Below, piece by piece: positions 1 to 5,374 of a stretch of 5,374 bases of DNA (within the stretch, counting starts at the first letter, position 1; every line of letters starts with the position of its first letter). A program made the position numbers and the translations under genes. The stretch is from Paludibacteraceae bacterium. GTDB lineage: Bacteria; Bacteroidota; Bacteroidia; Bacteroidales; Paludibacteraceae. The stretch covers positions 1-5,374 of the forward strand of contig JAGCQO010000120.1 in assembly GCA_017965125.1 (NCBI GenBank), read 5' to 3'. The notes beneath the pieces were generated by a model. The model was not told where the DNA came from. It ran no database searches and saw only the letters and a list, made by a program, of their open reading frames with translations.

Positions 1-626
1 GGAGCTTCCTCTTTTGCTTCTTCTACGATGGCTTCTGCTGCTGGCTCGGCCTTTATCTCCTCTGGCTCGACTTCAGCCTCTGGCTCGGATGGCTCGACAG
101 TTGTTGGCTCAGCTGGCGTCTCGTCAACAGGCTCGGCAGTGGCGGTTTCTTCCTCCTTCTCCGGAGTCGGGTCGAACATCACCGGCTTGTATTCCTCGAT
201 GGTCACAGTCGGATAGCCAACGAGTTGTATCTTCTCGCTTTCCTCTTCCTCGGCCTCGACCTCGGATGGCAGTGTGAGAAGCGACGACAGCGCCTTGATT
301 TGCTCTTTCAGCGACAACAGCTTTGCTCTCAGCTCGCTGTTTCTTTCCACCTCGCCCTTCTTGTTCTTTATCTTGGCTTTTGCGCCTTCGAGCGACAGTC
401 CTTCTATCTTCACAAGGTCGTATATCTGCCTTACGGTCAGCACGTCCTTCTTTGTGTATTGTCTTTTGCCTCTTGGGTCTCTCTTTGGCTTCAGTACGTC
501 GAATTCGTTCTCCCAGAAGCGCAAGGCGGACTGCTCCACGCCAACGTCGTCAGCCACTTCGGCTATCGTGTAGTAGAGCTTGTTGGGGAAGTCCTCTATA
601 AGGTGATATGCTTTCGCTTTACTCAT
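1..626 (-). CDS. MerR family transcriptional regulator, partial (C-terminus runs off the left edge)
   Basis: A frame open from an ATG at 626 to the window edge gives 208 residues with no stop, so the 3' end is missing. Residues 18-86 form a MerR-type winged helix-turn-helix: 'YYTIAEVADDVGV' is the first helix-turn-helix, 'LRFWENEF' the recognition helix and following turn, 'RGKRQYTKKDV' the wing, and 'IYDLVKIEGLSLEGAK' the next helices. Residues about 92-118 look like a short dimerising coiled coil. From about residue 122 the protein becomes an acidic, Pro/Glu/Ala/Thr-rich tail with repeated E-P pairs. No effector-binding domain or metal-binding cysteines are visible, so the signal sensed, if any, is unknown. 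The family binds promoter DNA as a dimer. The ATG lies 15 bases after the transglycosylase stop, so it is probably the distal gene of the parA operon. Family assignment is secure; target genes are unknown. Confidence 0.9.
   Translation of the reverse strand, partial: MSKAKAYHLIEDFPNKLYYTIAEVADDVGVEQSALRFWENEFDVLKPKRDPRGKRQYTKKDVLTVRQIYDLVKIEGLSLEGAKAKIKNKKGEVERNSELRAKLLSLKEQIKALSSLLTLPSEVEAEEEESEKIQLVGYPTVTIEEYKPVMFDPTPEKEEETATAEPVDETPAEPTTVEPSEPEAEVEPEEIKAEPAAEAIVEEAKEEA
43..135. repeat. Short in-frame GGCTCR repeats coding the acidic E-P tail
   Basis: GGCTCG or GGCTCA occurs six times, starting at 43, 64, 82, 91, 106 and 130. All spacings are multiples of three (21, 18, 9, 15, 24). Each copy encodes Glu-Pro on the minus strand inside the tail of the MerR-family gene. 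This is low-complexity coding sequence rather than an independent DNA element; copy number could vary between strains. Confidence 0.5.
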
Positions 627-641
627 TTCTGTCGTCGGGTC

Positions 642-2114
642 TTATTTCTTTATTATAAGTTTCTGACCGGCATTGATTCTTGCGCCTTTGAGGTGGTTCC
701 ACTTCTTGATTTGAGAAATAGTCACGTTGTATCGTCTTGCGATGCTTCCGAGGTTCTCGCCTCTCTTCACCTTATGGTAAACCGTCTTTCCGTGGCTTCT
801 TGACGAAGAAGACGAAGATGTGGTCTTAGTCGATGAGGCTGACGAGCTGCTGCTTGAGTTGTATGAGCGCGACTCTGCCTCGGTTGTTGTCTCGCTGCTC
901 GACTGGTAGTCGCCGCCACCGTTGCTGTAGGCGCTGTCCTCGAGCGCGATGAACTTAGACATTGCGTAGCCAGGGAGTCTGAGTGTGTATTTCTCGCCCG
1001 GGATGATGTTTCTTCTGTACTGTGGGTTCAGTATTTCGAGCTCGTCGATTGGAACGCCTGTTATTTCGGATATTCTGTTGAATGTCGTGCGTCCTTTCAC
1101 GACGATTGTGTCTGTGTGTGCTGGCATATCGACTTCTGCAGGGCAGAGGTTGTGCTGCTGGTAGTAGTTCATCACGTAGTTGGCTGCGATGAAGATAGGC
1201 ACGTAGCTTCTTGTCTCGGCTGGCAGGTAGTCGTAGATCTGCCAGTAGTTCTTCTTGCCTCCGGAACGACGGATGGCTCTGTTCACTGTGCCTGGGCCGC
1301 AGTTATATGCTGCGATGGCGAGGTGCCAGTCGCCGTAGATTCTGTAAAGGTCTCTCAGGTATCTTGCTGCGGCTTTTGTCGATTTCACAGGGTCTCTTCT
1401 CTCGTCCACGAGCGAGTTGACCTCAAGGCCGTACATTCTTCCGGTCGAAGGCATGAACTGCCAGAGTCCTGCTGCTCCTGCTCTCGATACGGCTCTTGCG
1501 TTGAGTGCCGACTCGATTACTGGCAGGTATCTGAATTCGAGTGGTACGCCGTAGCGCTCAAGTATGTCGTCGAAGATAGGGAAGTAGTACTTTCCGATTC
1601 CCAGCATGTTCTCGACGAGCTTTCTTCTTCTGCCGGTGTAGAGGTCGATGGCGTCTCTCACGACGTTGTTGTAAGGCATCTCTACCTCGTATGGCAGCTT
1701 GCTCAGACGATCCTTGTACTCCTTCTCTGTGTATGATACGTTAGATGAGTTCTTGTAGCAGTTCTTGTAGTGCACGTGGCGTGCGTAGTATGAGTATGTG
1801 AGCGAGTCGAGCGCGGTGTTGAACTCGGCTGGCACTTCGAACTTCCCGCTGCTGTTAGGTGTTCTGCTTGATTCCGACGATGAGTAAGACGAGTTGTTGC
1901 TTCTGTTTCCGTTGCCGTTCTGCATTCTCTGTCTTTCTCTCTGCACGTAGCTGCCTCCATTGCTTGTTCGCTTCGACGAGTTGTTGTCGGACAGCAGTTC
2001 CTCGATGTCGTCAGGTGGTGTTATGCCTCCGTTTAGTTGTGCGTGAACCATTATTACAGGCAACTGCAAACAAATGATTGTAATAACTGTTTTAGCAAGC
2101 AATCTCATATTCAT
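642..2114 (-). CDS. mltD: Secreted MltD-like lytic murein transglycosylase with LysM domain
   Basis: This 490-residue exported enzyme is predicted to cleave the MurNAc-GlcNAc bond of peptidoglycan, leaving 1,6-anhydroMurNAc ends. Residues 1-25 are a signal peptide with likely cleavage after 'MVHA'. Cys15 is not in a good lipobox, so a lipoprotein is less likely. Residues 26-92 are a disordered Asn/Ser/Arg-rich segment. The SLT catalytic domain covers about 180-325: Glu201 in '[19 protein letters not shown]' is the expected catalytic acid, followed by 'GLWQFMP' (216-222) and 'AAYNCGPG' (268-275). Residues about 336-380 resemble a degenerate LysM. A Ser/Thr-rich linker (405-440) leads to a clear C-terminal LysM (445-489) that should bind glycan. 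A second in-frame ATG at residue 3 is an alternative start. No Shine-Dalgarno sequence is seen. It sits 40 bases after the DUF5683 stop and 15 bases before the MerR gene, probably co-transcribed. Confidence 0.93.
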   Translation of the reverse strand: MNMRLLAKTVITIICLQLPVIMVHAQLNGGITPPDDIEELLSDNNSSKRTSNGGSYVQRERQRMQNGNGNRSNNSSYSSSESSRTPNSSGKFEVPAEFNTALDSLTYSYYARHVHYKNCYKNSSNVSYTEKEYKDRLSKLPYEVEMPYNNVVRDAIDLYTGRRRKLVENMLGIGKYYFPIFDDILERYGVPLEFRYLPVIESALNARAVSRAGAAGLWQFMPSTGRMYGLEVNSLVDERRDPVKSTKAAARYLRDLYRIYGDWHLAIAAYNCGPGTVNRAIRRSGGKKNYWQIYDYLPAETRSYVPIFIAANYVMNYYQQHNLCPAEVDMPAHTDTIVVKGRTTFNRISEITGVPIDELEILNPQYRRNIIPGEKYTLRLPGYAMSKFIALEDSAYSNGGGDYQSSSETTTEAESRSYNSSSSSSASSTKTTSSSSSSRSHGKTVYHKVKRGENLGSIARRYNVTISQIKKWNHLKGARINAGQKLIIKK

Positions 2115-2154
2115 ACGCGTAATATCTTTATTAGGCGAAAGCTGTTGTGTTTCC

Positions 2155-2844
2155 TTAGAAAGACAACGTGCAGTTTACGCCAACGTTTCTATATTCGTTA
2201 AGTCTTATTTCCGGCTCCACTCTCAGCGAGAGGTCCGGCGTGATGTCAAAGTTAAACAGCTGTGCATCAACAAAGGCGTCGATGATGGACAGTCCATACC
2301 ACGCCACGATTCCTATGATGCTCAAGTCCCTGTATCTTCTGAATCTCATGTATCTTTGATTCAGAGCGTTGGTCAGCCAGCCCTTGTCGACGTCTTCGGC
2401 AGTCTGTCCTGCGGGAATGTACTTCTGCCAGGTCGTTGTGCTTTCGTCCTCGTCGGCTATGGAAATGTAGGCTTTCCTGTAGTCGGAGTACTTCCCGTTG
2501 GTGTATATAATCGCGTAAATCAGTGCTGCGTAGCCTGCGTAAACGATAGGCAGTTTCCAGTACTTGCGATTGTATATCTGTCCTAATCCGAGTCCTGGCA
2601 CTAAGCTGTAGTAAAGTGCGTGGCGCGGATTCGGCGACCATTGTTTTTTGCTTTGCTCCTTGTCGATGGAGTCGGTCAGTGCCTTGGCGGTCTTGTCGTC
2701 AACAGCGAAGGCCGCTTCGACGCCGTCTGTTTCATTGTCGGCCTCAAATGTTGTGTCGGCCTCGGTTTGATCAGAATATTGGAGAGGTGCGAATTCTTGT
2801 GCCGACACGTTTGCGGACAATGTCAGCATCGAAAAGAGAGTCAA
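2155..2844 (-). CDS. DUF5683 domain membrane protein (non-ATG start; likely begins at 2865)
   Basis: The protein is 229 residues if read from the TTG at 2844. After a variable acidic stretch (about 20-62) comes the DUF5683 region (about 66-210), with '[20 protein letters not shown]' and '[11 protein letters not shown]' leading into a hydrophobic helix (about 97-114). A second helix lies at about 174-190 after '[10 protein letters not shown]', followed by '[13 protein letters not shown]'. The C-terminus ends in short, strand-like segments. The function of the family is unknown. From TTG the protein has a hydrophobic core and a 'VSA|Q' cleavage site but no positive n-region. Reading on upstream in frame adds I-R-N-L-I-A-I from an ATC at 2865, which completes a normal signal peptide, and no ATG or GTG lies between the in-frame TAG (2878-2880) and the TTG. 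The first in-frame ATG (2829) would cut into the signal. It follows parB closely, so translation may be coupled. Confidence 0.85.
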   Translation of the reverse strand: MTLFSMLTLSANVSAQEFAPLQYSDQTEADTTFEADNETDGVEAAFAVDDKTAKALTDSIDKEQSKKQWSPNPRHALYYSLVPGLGLGQIYNRKYWKLPIVYAGYAALIYAIIYTNGKYSDYRKAYISIADEDESTTTWQKYIPAGQTAEDVDKGWLTNALNQRYMRFRRYRDLSIIGIVAWYGLSIIDAFVDAQLFNFDITPDLSLRVEPEIRLNEYRNVGVNCTLSF

Positions 2845-2869
2845 TATGGCTATAAGATTTCTGATCGGT

Positions 2870-3730
2870 TTATTCTCCTAGCAATTTTATGATTTTGTTC
2901 AGTTCTTCTGTGTTGTTGAATGATATGGAAATCTTTCCTTTGCCTTTGTTGTTGCACGAGAGGTCAACTTTGTTGTTGAGTCTTGTTTGTATTCTGTCTC
3001 TCATCTCTGCGTACTCTGGCGCAAGCACAGCCTTCACTTTCTTCTTCTTTCCGCCAGCCAGGATTTCTTTCACCATCAACTCGACAGCGTGCGACGACAG
3101 GTTCTCGCTTATGGCTTTTTCATAAACCTCAAGCTGCTTCTCAGGGTCTTCGAGGGCGAGCAGTGCGCGGGCATGCGCCATGTCTATCTGCTTTTTCGCG
3201 AGTCCGAGCTGTATCTCGGCTGGGAGCTTGAGCAGACGCAGATAGTTTGAGACGGTGGCTCTTTTCTTGCCTACGAGAGACGAGATTTTCTCCTGTGTCA
3301 GGTTCTGCGTCTCGATGAGCGACTTGTACGACAGCGCTATTTCTATCGCGCTCAGGTCCTCTCTCTGCACGTTCTCGACGAGCGCCATCTGCATCACTGT
3401 CTCGTCTTCTGCGGTCTTTATGTATGAAGGGATTTTTGCGAGTCCGGCTTTCTGTGCGGCGCGGAATCGTCTTTCTCCAGAGATTATCTGGTATTTGTCG
3501 TCGGAGATTTTTCTTACTGTGATCGGTTGAATCACGCCCAGTTGCTGTATAGACTCGGCGAGGTCGTTGAGCGCGTCTTCGTCGAAGTTCGTACGAGGCT
3601 GGTCTGGGTTTGGTGTTATCGATGAAACAGGAAGTGTGTCAAAGATAGAGGAGCCAGATGTCTTGATCTCGCCGTTTGAGTCGCCGAGCAACGAGCTGAG
3701 TCCTCTTCCTAAGCCGGATTTCTTTGCCAT
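2870..3730 (-). CDS. parB: Chromosome partitioning protein ParB (Spo0J family)
   Basis: ParB binds centromere-like parS sites, loads as a CTP-dependent sliding clamp and works with ParA to separate replicated origins. At 286 residues it is of normal chromosomal size and shows the full domain order. The N-terminal basic 'GLGRGL' (6-11) is the region that stimulates ParA ATPase. The N-domain carries 'NPDQPR' (41-46), 'GVIQPI' (65-70), the CTP-binding 'GERRFR' (85-90) and 'ALVENVQRE' (116-124). The parS-binding helix-turn-helix lies at about 145-170 ('LTQEKISSLVGKKRATVSNY'). 'MAHARALLAL' (184-193) matches the usual GHARALL motif except that Ala replaces Gly. The C-terminal dimerisation segment is about 255-286 ('GKGKISISF', then a Leu/Ile helix). 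The ATG follows the parA stop by 28 bases, and a GGAG lies 13 bases upstream of it, rather far for a Shine-Dalgarno. The stop is TAA at 2870-2872. Confidence 0.97.
   Translation of the reverse strand: MAKKSGLGRGLSSLLGDSNGEIKTSGSSIFDTLPVSSITPNPDQPRTNFDEDALNDLAESIQQLGVIQPITVRKISDDKYQIISGERRFRAAQKAGLAKIPSYIKTAEDETVMQMALVENVQREDLSAIEIALSYKSLIETQNLTQEKISSLVGKKRATVSNYLRLLKLPAEIQLGLAKKQIDMAHARALLALEDPEKQLEVYEKAISENLSSHAVELMVKEILAGGKKKKVKAVLAPEYAEMRDRIQTRLNNKVDLSCNNKGKGKISISFNNTEELNKIIKLLGE
2875..2879 (-). promoter_or_regulatory. Shine-Dalgarno-like AGGAG ahead of the DUF5683 gene
   Basis: On the minus strand AGGAG occurs inside the last codons of parB, ending nine bases before the ATC at 2865. This spacing is usable for initiation at ATC but too long for the TTG at 2844 (30 bases). 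Shine-Dalgarno sequences are uncommon in Bacteroidota, and these bases also encode the Leu-Gly-Glu end of ParB, so the match may be chance. Confidence 0.35.
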
Positions 3731-3758
3731 AGTTTTAATATATCTCCGTTGTTTTGTT

Positions 3759-4526
3759 TTACTTGTTGTTGTTTATAAGTTCCTCGGCGAGCTGCATGTA
3801 GTTCTTCGAGCCTTTTGACTCAGGGTCGTAGAGCATGACTGGCTGGCCGTAGCTTGGCGCCTCGCTGAGTTTCACGTTGCGCTGTATGACTGTCTTGAAC
3901 ACCATGTCGCCGAAGCTCTTGGTCACGTCGTCGCGCACAAGGTTCGACAGTCTGAGGCGAGCGTCAAACATCGTCAGCAGGAATCCTTCGATTTGCAGGT
4001 CCGGATTGAAGTTCGTCTTTATGATTTTTATGGTGTTTATCAGTTTGCTGATTCCTTCCAAGGCGAAATACTCACACTGCACAGGGATTATCACAGAGTC
4101 GGCTGCTGTCAGCGAGTTCACGGTGATCATTCCCAACGAAGGCGAGCAGTCGATGAAGATGTAGTCGTATTGGTCTTTGACTGGGCTGAGAAGGCTCTTG
4201 AGCACCGTCTCGCGGTTCTGCATGTCCACCATCTCCACTTCGGCTCCGACGAGGTCGATGTGCGAAGGTATGATGAACAGGTTGTCGAGCTTTGTCTTGC
4301 ATGTACACTCAACAGCAGGCAGGCCCTCCAGCATGCACTGGTATATGCTCTTGTCCTTGTGCTCCTGCACGTCGATGCCAAGTCCCGAAGATGCGTTTGC
4401 CTGAGGGTCGGCGTCGATGATGAGAACTTTCTTGTTGAATGCTGCCAAACATGCGGCTAAGTTGATGGTCGTTGTCGTCTTTCCAACTCCGCCTTTCTGA
4501 TTGGCTAATGCGATTATTTTTCCCAT
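3759..4526 (-). CDS. parA: Chromosome partitioning ATPase ParA (Soj family)
   Basis: ParA is an ATP-dependent DNA-binding dimer that coats the nucleoid and is displaced by ParB-parS complexes, moving sister origins apart. The 255-residue protein lacks the N-terminal helix-turn-helix of plasmid P1-type ParA, as expected for the short chromosomal Soj type. The deviant Walker A 'KGGVGKTTT' (11-19) has both signature (Lys11) and catalytic (Lys16) lysines. Walker A' is 'IIDADPQ' (36-42), with Asp38 and Asp40, and Walker B is 'YIFIDCSPSLG' (122-132), with Asp126. The C-terminal 'RNVKLSEAPSYGQPV' (216-230) is a strong family signature. The ATG at 4526 is four bases after an A/T run and has no Shine-Dalgarno. 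It is the first gene of the leftward operon, with parB 28 bases downstream. Its promoter is probably the TATTTTTG at 4571-4578, with a possible operator at 4549-4566. Confidence 0.97.
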   Translation of the reverse strand: MGKIIALANQKGGVGKTTTTINLAACLAAFNKKVLIIDADPQANASSGLGIDVQEHKDKSIYQCMLEGLPAVECTCKTKLDNLFIIPSHIDLVGAEVEMVDMQNRETVLKSLLSPVKDQYDYIFIDCSPSLGMITVNSLTAADSVIIPVQCEYFALEGISKLINTIKIIKTNFNPDLQIEGFLLTMFDARLRLSNLVRDDVTKSFGDMVFKTVIQRNVKLSEAPSYGQPVMLYDPESKGSKNYMQLAEELINNNK

Positions 4527-4548
4527 ATAAAAGTGTGATTATGTTTGG

Positions 4549-4566
4549 CTGTGATTAAAATTACAG
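4549..4566. promoter_or_regulatory. Imperfect palindrome at the predicted parA transcription start (possible operator)
   Basis: CTGTGATTAAAATTACAG is an 18-base inverted repeat with 7 of 9 positions paired, outer arms CTGT/ACAG. It overlaps the start expected from the minus-strand -7 element. Part of it (TGTGATTA, 4550-4557) is repeated directly at 4534-4541, 16 bases away. The layout would suit a repressor site in the parA leader, but no binding protein is implied by the sequence. Confidence 0.3.
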
Positions 4567-4570
4567 TTAG

Positions 4571-4578
4571 CAAAAATA
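4571..4578 (-). promoter_or_regulatory. Candidate parA operon promoter, -7 element TATTTTTG
   Basis: On the minus strand TATTTTTG matches the Bacteroidota sigma-ABfr -7 consensus TAnnTTTG exactly. It would place the transcription start near 4564-4567 and leave a leader of about 40 bases before the parA ATG. No good -33 TTTG is seen at the usual distance. The region is very AT-rich, so a chance match is possible. Confidence 0.45.
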
Positions 4579-4600
4579 AAAATAAAATCTCTTATTTCTT

Positions 4601-4608
4601 TATATTTG
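4601..4608 (+). promoter_or_regulatory. Candidate gldG promoter, -7 element TATATTTG
   Basis: TATATTTG is an exact TAnnTTTG match on the plus strand, 21 bases before the gldG ATG, giving a short leader of roughly 15 bases. A clear -33 TTTG is not visible; the expected position falls in A-rich sequence that overlaps the parA -7 element. A second exact match, TATGTTTG at 4540-4547, could give a longer leader of about 75 bases instead. Confidence 0.45.
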
Positions 4609-4629
4609 CCGTACTTTTAATAAAGCGTT

Positions 4630-5374
4630 ATGAAAAACAAAAAGCTGATTTACTTGCTGATCGCACTGTTTGCTATAGTGTTACTTAACATATTGGCGTC
4701 TTTTTTCTTCTTCAGAATCGACCTCACCTCTGAGAAAAGATTCAGCCTCTCCGACAACACCAAGAAAATGATGAAAAGTCTGGACAAACCAGTCAATGTG
4801 GTCATCTACCTCGACGGCGATTTGAACCCCGGCTTTTTGAAACTGAGAAAATCGACAGAGGAACTTCTGCGCGAGATGGAGGTTTACGCCAGCAAGGACG
4901 TGACTTACGAGTTCGTGAATCCGTCGGCGGCAGCGACCGAGAAGGAGCGAAACGAGACCTACGCGAAGCTTGAGAACCGAGGCTTGCACGCCACTGTCGT
5001 TTACGACAAGGACGAGGAGGGCAAGGCGGTGCAGAAGGTCGTGTTCCCATGGGCGGTCATCGTCTATGGCAACGACTCGATACCGGTGAGATTGTTGCAG
5101 AACAATCCGCAGTTTTCGGGCGAGGAGAACCTGAACCATTCGGCGGAGAATCTTGAGTATGTTTTCGCTGACGCACTGAGGGTTAGACTCCAGAAGAAGA
5201 TTGAGAAAGTGGCGTTCCTCGAGGGTCACGGCGAGCTGATGGCTGAGGATGTTTATGACGCTTCGGTCGCCCTCAGCAAATATTTCCAAGTGGATAGGGG
5301 CGTGATAGGCAACGATGCTTCGGTGCTCGACGACTACAAAGCGATAATAATCGCCGGCCCGAAAGCCCAATTCA
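4630..5374 (+). CDS. gldG: GldG-family ABC transporter auxiliary protein, partial (C-terminus runs off the right edge)
   Basis: The frame from ATG 4630 is open to the window end (248 residues plus one base), so less than half of a typical GldG-like protein is present. Residues 1-5 are basic (MKNKK), followed by a membrane helix at about 6-28 that probably anchors a large periplasmic domain. 'RIDLTSEKRFSLSDNTKKMM' (29-48) is the hallmark start of GldG-type proteins. The periplasmic part contains 'VVIYLDGDL' (57-65), 'NLNHSAENLEYVFADAL' (167-183) and 'VAFLEGHGE' (194-202), as in the ABC_transp_aux family. In Flavobacterium johnsoniae GldA, GldF and GldG form an ABC complex needed for gliding; in non-gliding Bacteroidales the role and substrate are unknown. 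It is divergent from parA across 103 bases. No gldF permease gene precedes it in this window; what follows is out of view. Confidence 0.88.
   Translation, partial: MKNKKLIYLLIALFAIVLLNILASFFFFRIDLTSEKRFSLSDNTKKMMKSLDKPVNVVIYLDGDLNPGFLKLRKSTEELLREMEVYASKDVTYEFVNPSAAATEKERNETYAKLENRGLHATVVYDKDEEGKAVQKVVFPWAVIVYGNDSIPVRLLQNNPQFSGEENLNHSAENLEYVFADALRVRLQKKIEKVAFLEGHGELMAEDVYDASVALSKYFQVDRGVIGNDASVLDDYKAIIIAGPKAQF

Noticed and set aside
627..641. Terminator between the transglycosylase and MerR genes
   Set aside because: The gap is only 15 bases with no hairpin followed by a U-run; read-through is more likely.
225..803. 192-residue plus-strand open frame
   Set aside because: It lies opposite the MerR and transglycosylase genes, crosses their junction, and has a Cys/Leu/Val-rich composition with no recognisable motif. 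It is a shadow of the minus-strand genes.
1116..1736. 206-residue plus-strand open frame
   Set aside because: Entirely antisense to the catalytic part of the transglycosylase, with no domain signature or start context; explained by codon bias of the real gene.
2074..2586. 170-residue plus-strand open frame spanning the transglycosylase/DUF5683 junction
   Set aside because: Antisense to two well-supported genes and without recognisable features.
3869..3880. GTTTCACGTTGC inside parA, resembling half of a parS site (TGTTTCACGTGAAACA)
   Set aside because: Only the left half matches; the right half lacks the inverted arm. It encodes the conserved 'RNVKLSEA' stretch of ParA. No full parS palindrome was seen anywhere in the window.
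4527..4629. Replication origin or DnaA-box cluster in the AT-rich gap next to parA
   Set aside because: The gap is AT-rich, but no TTATCCACA-like DnaA box was seen, and promoters explain the composition.
4681..5370. 229-residue minus-strand open frame opposite gldG
   Set aside because: The plus-strand product has clear GldG motifs over the same bases; the antisense product is rich in His/Val/Leu with no family signature.

Overview
The window looks like chromosomal DNA of a member of the Bacteroidales (phylum Bacteroidota). The evidence is the gene set: a ParA/ParB pair followed by a DUF5683 protein and a LysM-bearing MltD-type lytic transglycosylase, a Bacteroidota-style MerR regulator, and a GldG homologue. 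The TAnnTTTG promoter elements in the only sizeable intergenic gap and the mostly missing Shine-Dalgarno sequences agree with this. Genus or species cannot be told from the sequence alone.

Layout. Five genes read leftward as one probable operon, in transcription order: parA (4526-3759), parB (3730-2870), a DUF5683 membrane protein (about 2844-2155), a secreted lytic transglycosylase (2114-642), and a MerR-family regulator (626 to beyond the left edge). The gaps are 28, about 25, 40 and 15 bases, and I see no terminator or internal TAnnTTTG promoter in them. A 103-base AT-rich region (4527-4629) holds back-to-back promoter candidates for parA and for the rightward gene. That gene, gldG (4630 to beyond the right edge), is cut by the window end.

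How the genes may work together. ParA (deviant-Walker ATPase) and ParB (CTP-dependent clamp that loads on parS) form the chromosome segregation system. The transglycosylase cleaves peptidoglycan in the periplasm, and the DUF5683 protein is probably membrane-anchored and of unknown function. From memory, parA-parB-DUF5683-transglycosylase is a recurrent order in Bacteroidales, which hints at co-expression of origin segregation and wall remodelling; this is inference. GldG is an ABC-transporter auxiliary protein, linked to gliding in Flavobacteria but also present in non-gliding relatives.

Nothing here is a clear mobile element, CRISPR array, defence system, RNA gene or new machine. The points most worth a second look are the start of the DUF5683 gene, which seems to lie at a non-ATG codon (ATC at 2865) behind an AGGAG, the palindrome and direct repeats at the parA promoter, and gldG lacking an adjacent upstream gldF.
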